A stretch of 64,000 nucleotides of DNA from Streptomyces clavifer (GTDB lineage: Bacteria; Actinomycetota; Actinomycetes; Streptomycetales; Streptomycetaceae): contig BMWJ01000023.1 of the NCBI GenBank assembly GCA_014651175.1, forward strand, positions 1 through 64,000. Reading direction: 5' to 3'. Positions within the stretch are counted from its first letter, which is position 1. Every line of letters starts with the position of its first letter. The notes beneath the pieces were generated by a model, which saw nothing but the letters and a program-made list of their open reading frames with translations, was not told where the DNA came from and made no database searches. A program made the translations under genes and the position numbers. Shown here one piece after another: positions 23,058-31,226 of this stretch.

Positions 23058-23635
23058 GCGCCGGGAAGCCGGAGCGGCAGCGGGTTGCCCGGGTCTACAC
23101 CGCGGCCCGCCGGCACCCGTGGGTGCTGGGCAAGCTCGGTGACTGGGTCATCTGGTTCGGCCCCTACACGCCCGCGCAGCTCGCGGTGCTCGGCGGCGGC
23201 GCCCTGCTGCTGGTGAAGACGTTCGCGTGGTGGTCGTGGATGGGCCCGGTTCCGGTGGTGCTCTGGCTGGTGTCCGTGTGGGCGGTACGCGGAGCGAGGA
23301 TCAATGGCCGGTCGCCGCTCACCGCCGCTCTGGGCTGCCTCACGCTGCTGGCCCGCCACCCCGCTGGACGGATCCGCGGCCGTGTGGCCCGCGACCGGCA
23401 GCCCACCATGCTCTCCGGCACGTTCGTCATCGAGCCGGCACCAGAGCCCGCACCGACCGAGGTTGCCCAGCTCGTTCCCGAACCGGCTGCGGTCCGCGCG
23501 CCGGACCGTCGTGCGAAGGGGAAGCGGTCCGCTCGTGTAATCCCCTCTGCCCGGCCGGTGCCTCAGGCGCGGCCGGTGCCGGTTACCGGGCTGGCCGGGC
23601 TTCTGTCCGGTGTGCCGGTGGCGGGGAGGTCCTGA
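23054..23635 (+). CDS. PrgI/VirB3-like membrane protein
   Basis: 193 residues. GKLGDWVIWFGPYTPAQL followed by two adjacent hydrophobic helices (AVLGGGALLLVKTFAWW, VPVVLWLVSVWAV) is the arrangement of PrgI/VirB3-type subunits that precede VirB4. A basic Ala/Pro-rich tail follows, rich in RPVPQARPVPV. GTG start at 23054 overlaps the previous stop, and its own stop overlaps the VirB4 start. Confidence 0.65.
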   Translation: MSAGKPERQRVARVYTAARRHPWVLGKLGDWVIWFGPYTPAQLAVLGGGALLLVKTFAWWSWMGPVPVVLWLVSVWAVRGARINGRSPLTAALGCLTLLARHPAGRIRGRVARDRQPTMLSGTFVIEPAPEPAPTEVAQLVPEPAAVRAPDRRAKGKRSARVIPSARPVPQARPVPVTGLAGLLSGVPVAGRS

Positions 23636-26253
23636 TGCGGATTCCGTTCCGGCACATCGCCGGGCACCTCGTGTGGTCGACGTCGGGGACCGTCTGGGCG
23701 CTCTGGCGGGTCGCGCCGGTCGGCGGCCGCTATGTGGCGCCGCAGGTGCGCGACGAGATCCTGAGCCGTGTCACGTCGCTGGTGCGGTCTCTGGCCGGTG
23801 CCCCGCGTCTGTTCGGTTTCGCGGCCCGGGTGGATCCGGGTGAGGTCGCCGAGCAGATGGTCGAGGGCGTCGACTGGCAGCACCTGCCGCCGTGGGCGGA
23901 GACGACGGCGGCCGCGCTGGATCTGCTGGCCGGTCAGGAAATGCACCGGCGGACCCTGTGGCTGGCCGTTCCGCTGGTTTCGCCGGGGCGCCGGTTCGAT
24001 CTGGCCGCGAACGGGTCGGCGATGTGGTCGGAGCTGTCCGGTGCGCTCGGTCTCGCACCGGTCCCGGTCGGCGCGGACGAGGTCGCCGAGTACACCGAGC
24101 GTGCGCAGCGGGTGCAGTCGGCGCTCGGTGGTGGTCTGTCGCTGCGGCCTGCCCGCCCCGCGGAGATCGTGTGGATGGTGCAGCACGCGGTGCATCGAGG
24201 GCTGGAGGAGCCGCTGCTGGCCGACGCCGAGGAGTCCGGTCTCTACGGCAGCCGGCTCGCCGACGGCGAACTCCGCTCCCCTTCCTACGCCGACCTGGGC
24301 CAGGTCCGCATCACCGAAGGCGGCCGGCCCGCCATGGCTGCGGAGAACGAGAACCCGAAACGAGGGAAGGGCGGCCCCGCCACTTCGTCCTGGTGGCGTA
24401 GGGAGGGTGCTTCGCCGTTGGCGCGGCGGTGGCTGCAGGTGGAGTGCGAGGCCGGGACCGGCTATCAGGCGCATCTCGCGTTGGCGGAGTTCCCGGCGGT
24501 GCAGGCGCTGGAGTCCGCGGATCTCCTGGCGCAGTTGGAGTCGCTGGACTTCCCGGTCGATTTCACCGTGGACATGCAGGTGGTTCCTTCCGAGCGTGCT
24601 CGTGAGCAGGTGCGGCGGAAGAAGAAGGAGCTGCTGGACCAGGCCGAGCAGTACGGTGCGCAGCCCACGGGGATGCCGCACTCCCTGCCGGAGGCGGCTG
24701 GGGACTTGGCCGAGCAGGACGCCCGGTTGTCCCGGTCGAGTGTTGAGGTCGAGGTCCAGTCCGTCACCGTCCTGACCGTGTGGGGGCCGGACTCAGCAGT
24801 GTGTGATGCCCGGGCCCGGGCGTTGGTGGCGTTGTTGTCGGGTGGGGACTACCGGGCGGTGCGTCCGCACGGCATGCAGGAAGCCCTTTTCGCTCTCGGG
24901 CTGCCCGGGTCGGTGCGGCCAGCGGGGGTGAAGGAGTTCACGCAGCATCAGCTGTCGGAGGACTGGGCCGCCGGTGGTGCCTTCACGAACACGGGTGTCG
25001 GGGATCCGAGCGGCATAATGGTCGGCGTCGATCTGGACTGCGGGACGATCCGCCCGGTCCTGATCAACCTCGCCGATGCACCGCAGCGCAACGCGAGCGC
25101 GTCGATGGGCATCGTCGGGGATCTCGGCGGCGGCAAGAGCGTGCTGGAGAAGCTCCTGGTGGCCGCGGTCGCCGACCGGGGCGGGCGGGCCATCGTCATC
25201 GACCGCACCCCGATCCGGGAGTGGGCGACGTTCGCCCGGTCCGCGGCGGTGGGCCGGTGCGAGGTCATCGACGCGGCGAAGGCACAGCTGTCCATCGACC
25301 CGTTGCGGGTGTTCGGCGGGCCCGTCGGCGCGCACTACGCGCTGTCGTACCTCACGCTGCAGCTCGGTGTCGGTCCGATGTCCGCGTCCGGTGCGGTCCT
25401 GCATCATGCGGTCGAGGAAGCCGCGGCCGGCCGGGACCCGTCCATGGCCTCAGTGCTGCGCGCGTTGAAGGTGTTGGCGAAGAAGAGTTCGGCGGGTTCC
25501 AGTCGCCGGGACGCGGCAACCACCATGTCCGAACTGCTGGCCATCGTCAGTTCGAACCCGCTGGCGGGGATGGTCTTCGACCCGGGCCTCCCGCCGGTGA
25601 CGCTGGACGGCGATCTCAGTGCGGACATGGTCGTCATGACGACCACCGGCCTGACGCTGCCGCCGCGTGAGGCGTTCGCCGACATGGAGGTGCTGCGCCA
25701 GCAGCCCTTGGAGGCGCTGATCGGCAGGGCGGTGCTGTATCTGATCGCGGCCATCGCCCGCCAGGCCGCGTTCAGTGACCCGTCGCGGTTCTGCACCGTC
25801 GCGATGGATGAGGCGTACTGGCTGACCAGCAGCGCCGAAGGCAGCGCCCTGGTCCACGAGATCCTGCACGACGGCCGCAAGCACGGAGCCGGCTGCATCC
25901 TGGCCGCCCACGACGCCGATGAACTCGGCAAGGACGCCGGGCTCCTGGCCTACAAGGTCCTGGCCCGTACCAGCGACCAGGCTCGGGCCCGCAAGGGGCT
26001 CGCCTTTCTTGGGCTCGACAGTGACGACGAGGACCTGGTGCGGCTGGTCACCACGGGGCTGTCCCCGGTCGGCCAGAAGGGACGCGAGGGCGAAATGCTC
26101 CTGCGCGACCCGCGCATGCAGGTCGGCCGCATCAAGGTCCACGTCCCCCCGGTCCCCCGCATCGAGAACGCCATCTACACCACCCCTGCCGCGGCGAAGC
26201 CCACCGGCGTATCCAGCGTGCTCCTCGAGGAGGTCGCCCATGCGGACATCTAA
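23635..26253 (+). CDS. VirB4-family conjugation ATPase
   Basis: 872 residues. Walker A GDLGGGKS at 495-502 and Walker B VAMDEAYW around 722-729 (acidic D725/E726) fit the VirB4/TraE ATPases that power T4SS assembly and substrate movement. The N-terminal half carries the usual non-catalytic domain. A motor-domain segment HDGRKHGAGCILAAHDADEL follows Walker B. Start ATG at 23635 overlaps the upstream stop. Central gene of the operon. Confidence 0.9.
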   Translation: MRIPFRHIAGHLVWSTSGTVWALWRVAPVGGRYVAPQVRDEILSRVTSLVRSLAGAPRLFGFAARVDPGEVAEQMVEGVDWQHLPPWAETTAAALDLLAGQEMHRRTLWLAVPLVSPGRRFDLAANGSAMWSELSGALGLAPVPVGADEVAEYTERAQRVQSALGGGLSLRPARPAEIVWMVQHAVHRGLEEPLLADAEESGLYGSRLADGELRSPSYADLGQVRITEGGRPAMAAENENPKRGKGGPATSSWWRREGASPLARRWLQVECEAGTGYQAHLALAEFPAVQALESADLLAQLESLDFPVDFTVDMQVVPSERAREQVRRKKKELLDQAEQYGAQPTGMPHSLPEAAGDLAEQDARLSRSSVEVEVQSVTVLTVWGPDSAVCDARARALVALLSGGDYRAVRPHGMQEALFALGLPGSVRPAGVKEFTQHQLSEDWAAGGAFTNTGVGDPSGIMVGVDLDCGTIRPVLINLADAPQRNASASMGIVGDLGGGKSVLEKLLVAAVADRGGRAIVIDRTPIREWATFARSAAVGRCEVIDAAKAQLSIDPLRVFGGPVGAHYALSYLTLQLGVGPMSASGAVLHHAVEEAAAGRDPSMASVLRALKVLAKKSSAGSSRRDAATTMSELLAIVSSNPLAGMVFDPGLPPVTLDGDLSADMVVMTTTGLTLPPREAFADMEVLRQQPLEALIGRAVLYLIAAIARQAAFSDPSRFCTVAMDEAYWLTSSAEGSALVHEILHDGRKHGAGCILAAHDADELGKDAGLLAYKVLARTSDQARARKGLAFLGLDSDDEDLVRLVTTGLSPVGQKGREGEMLLRDPRMQVGRIKVHVPPVPRIENAIYTTPAAAKPTGVSSVLLEEVAHADI

Positions 26254-26443
26254 CGCCGACCGGCTGGCATTGGTGTTCCTCGTAAGTGCGGCGCTCCTCG
26301 GCCTGTTCGCCCCGTCCCTGCCCGCCCTTGCTGCGACCGTCCGGCAGCAGGTCCTGCCGGAACAGTCATGCGTACAGATCCCGGCCCCCGCCCTCGCGTA
26401 CTGCCCCGCACAGGCCGAGCCCCAGCCCGGAGAGCAGCGGTGA
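26240..26443 (+). CDS. Small secreted or membrane protein, 67 aa
   Basis: Begins MRTSNADRLALVFLVSAALL, a hydrophobic segment that can be a signal peptide (LGLFAPSLPALAA), then a short tail with Cys at two places (QSCVQIPAPALAYC). It overlaps the end of virB4, with GAGGAGG before the ATG, and its stop overlaps the next gene. Probably a small envelope part of the T4SS. Confidence 0.6.
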   Translation: MRTSNADRLALVFLVSAALLGLFAPSLPALAATVRQQVLPEQSCVQIPAPALAYCPAQAEPQPGEQR

Positions 26444-29043
26444 CGTCAATGAGAGCCGCGCGTTTCGGCGACCTGTTCCATCGGTGTGCGCCGCAGCGCG
26501 GCACGCTGCGCCAGGGCGCGTACGTCCTCGTGCTGGCTGTGGTGTTCCTGATCGTAAACGGGTCGGTCGCGCACGCTGCCACCGGTGGGAACGACTCCGC
26601 CGACCTGCTGGCCCCGCTGAACATTCGTACTTCCGAGGGGATCCCGATCGATGGGTATGAGCTGTCGGCGAACGGCGGGTCGATCGTCTCGCTGAAGTCG
26701 CAGGCGTTGGCGTTCGTCCTGAGCGGCCTGTTCACGATCACGCGGGTGTTCGTCGGGCTGGCCTGCTGGTCGGTCGAGTTCGCGTTTCGCTTCCCGCTGC
26801 TGCGGATGCTGTCCGGGCCGGCGCAGAAGGTGTCCGACTCCTACGAGAGTGCGGTGGTCGACACCCTCGGCCTGAAGGGTCTGCTGCTGGGGTGGGCGTT
26901 CGTGTTCGGGCTGGTCATGATGATGCGCGGCAAGGTGGGCAAGGGGCTGGGCGAGATCGTGCTCACCCTGGTGATCGCCGCGCTGGCCGCGTCGGCGTTC
27001 GTCCGTCCCGACTACCTGCTGGCCGAGCAAGGGCCGTTGGTGGCGACGCATGAGGCTGCGGCCGAGGTCGCGCAGCTGACCGTGAATTCCTACTCCTGGG
27101 GCGGGAAGATCGCGAGTACCGAGCCCTGTTCCAACATGTCCGGTGGGGCGGAGCGGGAGTGCTTGGAGCGAGAGGAAGACAGGCCGGTTTCGTCCACGGA
27201 GGTGGCGCGGCCGATTCAGGAGTCGGTGACGAACGCGCTGGTCGTCAAGCCGTACATGCTGCTGCAGTACGGGCGGGTCCTGGATCCGGCGAAGGCTTCG
27301 GACAGGAAGGCTTATGCCATCCATCTGCGTCTGGTCAGCGGCGGCTACCTGGCCACCGGTGACGACAAGGACAACCCGTGCGCGGACATCGAGGGGCCGG
27401 CGAAGGACTACTGCGAGAGCGAAGGGCACCAGCGTGAGGGTGTGCTGCCGCCGCTGACTCCGGGGAACTCGCTGCTGGAGACGACGAGCCCGGTCCTGAC
27501 GGAGGAGGACCAGCAGCTCGCGGCCGCGCTGGAGGACCTGGAGAAGGCGGGCCCGGTCGGCAAGGCGTGCGCCCAGTACGCGAAGAAGCCGACCTGGTGG
27601 CGGGCCGGCGGCGCCGTCCTGCTTTTGATCGCCGCGCTGCTGATCTGCGCGATGCTCCTGTCGGCGGTCATCGTGCTGCTGGGCACCCAGGCCGCCGACG
27701 TCGCCGCCGCGGCCGCGGGGGTCGTCGCGTTCGTCCTGGGCATGTTGCCCGGGCCGAGCCGGCAGGCCGTGTGGAAGTGGATGGCCGTCTTCGCGATCAG
27801 CATGCTGTCGACCTTCGCGATCTGCATGTTCATCCCGTTCTTCGGGATCGCCGTGGACGCGATCCTCACCGACGGCCCCGACCTGATGATCGAACGCATC
27901 CTGCCCCTGGACGTCATGGCCCTGGTCGGCCTCGCCCTTCACCGCCGGCTGCTGGCCGGGGTGACCTCCTTCGGGAACCGCATGGCCATGCGCATGCGGT
28001 ACGCGAAGGTCGGCGGTTCACACCTGCCCGGCGACACGTCGGAACTCGGTGCCGCACTGGCCATGCACTCGGGTGGGCAGGGCGGGATCGGCGGCGGTCT
28101 GCTCGGTGGCACGTCCGCGGCCCCTCGTCTTTTGGGGATGCGGCACGGGCTGCTGAACAGCGTGGCGGCGATGAGCGATGGGGCGGGCATGCCCATCGAT
28201 GGGGGGCGGCTGCTCGGTGAAGCGGCAGCGGAAGGCCGCCGCGGCATGGCACCCGTGATGCTCGGCCTGGCCGGTGGACGCCTGGCCCTGCGCGGCGCCT
28301 ACGGAGCACTGATCGGACGCCGCCCGAAGGAAGAGGACGAGTCCGTGCGACTCCTGCGGCACATCGCCCACGGTCAGCGTCCAGGGCCGGGCGGGCCGGG
28401 CGCCCCGGGGTCCTCTGGCTCACCGGGCGGCGGGGCCGGGCCGGGTGGTGCGGACGGCATGGGCGGCATGGTCGTGAACAAGAAGACGGGGGAGGTCCTG
28501 CATGACCCGACCAGCGATCGTCCGCTGATCGGGGCGCGTGTTCACCGGCGCGCGATGCGGTTCCGCGGATACCGGATCGTCAGCCGCACCGCACGGGTCG
28601 GATACGGGGCCACGGTCGGCGCACCCCGGCAAGTCAAAACGGGTGCCAGGAAAACATCCGAAGTGACGCAGGACGCGCAGACCCAGCTGCGGGTCGTGGC
28701 CAATCAGGTCCGTGAGGACGCAGGTGAATGGGCGTCGGCCGGCCGGGCCACCGCCGCGGGCATCGACCACGTCTCACAGCGTGCCGCCGCTACGTGGCAG
28801 GCCTACGACCCCGCGACCGCGGTCCGGACGGGGGTCCGCAACGCGGCCGCCGGAGCCATCATCGCCACAACCTCCACCTCGACCCCGTCGCCGGACCAGA
28901 CCGGACCGGGCGGGGGCAAGACGTCGACCGCGCGCCAGGAGGACCCTGCGATCGATGCGCGCCGCCGCGTGTTCGACGCCCTCATGCGGGCCCAGCGCAC
29001 CGGGTGGGACAACGACCCCACGTGGGGTCGTGATCCGGAGTGA
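26440..29043 (+). CDS. VirB6/TrbL-like polytopic membrane protein
   Basis: 867 residues: signal-like N-terminal helix (VLVLAVVFLIVNGSVAHA), a helix at SQALAFVLSGLFTITRVFVG, further helices between about residues 140 and 190, an extracytoplasmic loop with several Cys, a hydrophobic cluster (VLLLIAALLICAMLLSAVIV and MAVFAISMLSTFAICMF), then a long cytoplasmic tail rich in Gly/Pro. This layout matches VirB6/TrbL inner-membrane channel proteins. GTG at 26440 gives a 4-bp overlap; ATG at 26449 is an alternative. Confidence 0.75.
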   Translation: MTSMRAARFGDLFHRCAPQRGTLRQGAYVLVLAVVFLIVNGSVAHAATGGNDSADLLAPLNIRTSEGIPIDGYELSANGGSIVSLKSQALAFVLSGLFTITRVFVGLACWSVEFAFRFPLLRMLSGPAQKVSDSYESAVVDTLGLKGLLLGWAFVFGLVMMMRGKVGKGLGEIVLTLVIAALAASAFVRPDYLLAEQGPLVATHEAAAEVAQLTVNSYSWGGKIASTEPCSNMSGGAERECLEREEDRPVSSTEVARPIQESVTNALVVKPYMLLQYGRVLDPAKASDRKAYAIHLRLVSGGYLATGDDKDNPCADIEGPAKDYCESEGHQREGVLPPLTPGNSLLETTSPVLTEEDQQLAAALEDLEKAGPVGKACAQYAKKPTWWRAGGAVLLLIAALLICAMLLSAVIVLLGTQAADVAAAAAGVVAFVLGMLPGPSRQAVWKWMAVFAISMLSTFAICMFIPFFGIAVDAILTDGPDLMIERILPLDVMALVGLALHRRLLAGVTSFGNRMAMRMRYAKVGGSHLPGDTSELGAALAMHSGGQGGIGGGLLGGTSAAPRLLGMRHGLLNSVAAMSDGAGMPIDGGRLLGEAAAEGRRGMAPVMLGLAGGRLALRGAYGALIGRRPKEEDESVRLLRHIAHGQRPGPGGPGAPGSSGSPGGGAGPGGADGMGGMVVNKKTGEVLHDPTSDRPLIGARVHRRAMRFRGYRIVSRTARVGYGATVGAPRQVKTGARKTSEVTQDAQTQLRVVANQVREDAGEWASAGRATAAGIDHVSQRAAATWQAYDPATAVRTGVRNAAAGAIIATTSTSTPSPDQTGPGGGKTSTARQEDPAIDARRRVFDALMRAQRTGWDNDPTWGRDPE

Positions 29044-30170
29044 AGGCATGGCGGAAGGTTGGCTGTCTCGGGGTGCTGATCCTGGTGTGTGCGGTGGGCT
29101 GTGTCGCGCCGATGGTCTCGAGGATCTCCGCGGCCACCAGCCTGAGCGGGGCCCAGGGGGAGGACATCGGCGGGTCGGCCCCGGGCATTCCCGATCGGAT
29201 GCTCGCCGCGTACAAGAACGCGGTCGTCGGGGTGAAGGAGGTGGTGCCCGAGTGCCGGGGCATGCGGTGGCAGATCCTCGCCGGGATCGCCCGTATCGAG
29301 TCCAACCACGCGATCGGGCACAGCGTCAGCGCGGCCGGGAACATCAGCCCGCACATCCTGGGCCCCGCCCTGAACGGCTCCGGCGCCGGCGGGAACACCA
29401 CAGTGTTCCCCGACACCGACGGCGGTGAATGGGACGGCGACCCGGTGTACGAGCGGGCGGTCGGCCCGTTCCAGTTCCTACCTCAGACGTTCCGCGCATA
29501 CGGCCAGGACGCGAACGGAGACGGCGTCACCGACCCGCACAACGCCGACGACGCAGCACTGGGAGCCGCCGCCTACCTCTGCAGGGAAGGGCGGAACCTC
29601 AAGGACGAGGGGCAGCTGAAGAGGGCGATTTTCGTCTACAACCACAGCGACGCCTACGTCGCCGACGTCCTCAGCTGGATCCACCGCTACGACGAAGCCT
29701 CCGCCGGGGCCGGGGAACTCGGGCAGGCCACCGGCGACGTGAGGACCGTCCTTTCCGCAGCTCTCGCGCAGAAGGGCGTCCCGTACTCGTGGGGCGGCGG
29801 CAACGCCAAGGGGCGCTCGCGCGGGGTGTGCTGCTCGCCCGGCGGGCAGGACGGCCGGACCGTCAACGGCTTCGACTGTTCAGGCCTCACCGTGTACGCG
29901 TTCGCCCAGGCCGGAGTGCAGCTGCCGCGCCTCGCCGCCCACCAGGCCGGCGTCGGAACCCGCATCCCGGCTTCTGCCGGTGTCGGTGCGCTCAAGCCCG
30001 GTGACCTTGTGTTCTACGGCTACATCCCGACCCGCGACAGCACCATCCACCACGTAGGGATCTACCTCGGAAACGGCCAGATGATCAACGCACCACGGCC
30101 CGGGACCAACGTCCGCGTCGACTCGGTCAGCTCCATGACCGACTACGCCGGAGGAGCACGAATCCTGTGA
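29040..30170 (+). CDS. VirB1-like transglycosylase fused to NlpC/P60 peptidase
   Basis: 376 residues: signal anchor (VGCLGVLILVCAVGCVAP), a lytic transglycosylase domain with catalytic Glu87 (ARIESNH) and AVGPFQFLPQTFRAYGQDAN, then a C40 NlpC/P60 domain with DCSGLT (Cys280) and HHVGIYLG (His338 region). Such two-domain hydrolases open the peptidoglycan for the conjugation channel in Gram-positives. GTG start overlaps the previous stop. Confidence 0.9.
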   Translation: MKAWRKVGCLGVLILVCAVGCVAPMVSRISAATSLSGAQGEDIGGSAPGIPDRMLAAYKNAVVGVKEVVPECRGMRWQILAGIARIESNHAIGHSVSAAGNISPHILGPALNGSGAGGNTTVFPDTDGGEWDGDPVYERAVGPFQFLPQTFRAYGQDANGDGVTDPHNADDAALGAAAYLCREGRNLKDEGQLKRAIFVYNHSDAYVADVLSWIHRYDEASAGAGELGQATGDVRTVLSAALAQKGVPYSWGGGNAKGRSRGVCCSPGGQDGRTVNGFDCSGLTVYAFAQAGVQLPRLAAHQAGVGTRIPASAGVGALKPGDLVFYGYIPTRDSTIHHVGIYLGNGQMINAPRPGTNVRVDSVSSMTDYAGGARIL

Positions 30171-30817
30171 CCACCCCACCACCGTCGAAGGCCAGCCGCG
30201 GCCTCATCGCCGTGGCCGGTGCACTGGCTGCGGCCGGGTGTGCCCTGGTCGTCTACGCGATGCCCACGAGTACAGGCGACGGATCCGCACCAGCCACAAC
30301 CCCTGCTCCCTCTTCTCCCGGGAGGCAGGACCTGACCAGCCCTTCCAATGAGCCTGCGGCCGACGCAGATCCACCGGCCGTGCAAAGGCCGGCCGAGCCG
30401 GTGCGGAGTTCCGCGTCGTCATCCACGCCGGCCGGTAAGGAGGCCTTGCCGGAGCCGGGGGCAGGGCCTCGCGCTGACCCGCTGGTCCAGCGTGCGCTGG
30501 AACGCGCAGTCCCTGCCGACCTGGCACCGGCCGACGAGCGGCAGCTGACCACGTTGGGGCGGGCGGTGTGGCTGGCCGAGGTCACGGGTGCTGACCGGGC
30601 GAGGTGGCCCGGCTACTTCCCCAAACCTGGGATGACGAGCGGGTACTCCCGGGTCAGGATCCAGGGGCTGATCGCCCGCCGCGACAGTAAGCACCAGGCC
30701 GGCGCCGTGGTGCACCTCGTATGGGCGGGAGCCGACCCGTCGGGAACGTTCCTGGACGGCCGGACCGCCACCGTGCGCTTCACACGCCAGGCAGGGACGT
30801 GGACTCCCCTGCGGTGA
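30167..30817 (+). CDS. T4SS-operon membrane protein, 216 aa
   Basis: One N-terminal helix (GLIAVAGALAAAGCALVVYA), a Pro/Ser-rich linker and a small C-terminal beta-rich domain (SRVRIQGLIARRD, VHLVWAGADPSG). No named family; the pattern suggests an envelope accessory protein. Last gene of the first transfer operon, its start overlapping the hydrolase gene. Confidence 0.6.
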   Translation: MTTPPPSKASRGLIAVAGALAAAGCALVVYAMPTSTGDGSAPATTPAPSSPGRQDLTSPSNEPAADADPPAVQRPAEPVRSSASSSTPAGKEALPEPGAGPRADPLVQRALERAVPADLAPADERQLTTLGRAVWLAEVTGADRARWPGYFPKPGMTSGYSRVRIQGLIARRDSKHQAGAVVHLVWAGADPSGTFLDGRTATVRFTRQAGTWTPLR

Positions 30818-30857
30818 CGAAGGACCCCCGTCGTGGTGAGTGACGAGCGAACCCCGT

Positions 30858-31058
30858 AGTGAGTTCGCTGCCAAAGGCTCTGCTCGCCTGCCGCCCGGAA
30901 GCATCGCGCAACACCACAGCCTCTTGGAGAAAGGGGCTCTGACCAGGCGTAGTGAGTTCGGGGTGTGCCGCCGTGCCGGGATCAGGAACTCACCGCCGCA
31001 GGCGTTTCCCAACCGTGATTTCAACCGGGTGGCTGTGGTGAGCGATTCAGTGAGTTGG
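30858..31058 (+). repeat. AGTGAGTT motifs upstream of the second operon
   Basis: Direct copies begin at 30858, 30951 and 31049 (AGTGAGTTCG or AGTGAGTTGG), with an inverted copy at about 30984-30994 and partial GGTGAG motifs between. Same core as the array at 21246-21469, so the same protein should bind both places. Confidence 0.6.
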
Positions 31059-31112
31059 CCCGGGTTCCTTGAGGACACGACCTGATCGCCCTCTCGCTTC
31101 TTGGAGTCCCGC
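30937..31112 (+). promoter_or_regulatory. Duplicated operon-upstream region, copy B
   Basis: Aligns with 21527-21702 over about 175 bp, including CTCTGACCAGGCGT, ACCGTGATTTCA, GGTTCCTTG and TGGAGTCCCGCATG. It leads into a short frame and the coupling-ATPase gene. Confidence 0.6.
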
Positions 31113-31226
31113 ATGCCATTCCAGCCCTCGCAGGGGCCCGACCGTACGTCGGTCCCGGCCCGGCCGACCGGCACCGCGCTGTCCGCCGGCACACGAGAGG
31201 GAGCGTCATGCCCTTCCGTGCGGTGA
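31113..31226 (+). CDS. Possible 37-aa leader protein
   Basis: The ATG occupies the position where copy A of the duplicated region starts the TcpC gene, with the same TTGGAGTCCC ribosome site. It reads MPFQPSQGPDRTSVPARPTG and ends CPSVR, overlapping the start of the coupling ATPase by 19 bases. It may be a vestige of a longer gene or a short translated leader. Confidence 0.3.
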   Translation: MPFQPSQGPDRTSVPARPTGTALSAGTREGASCPSVR

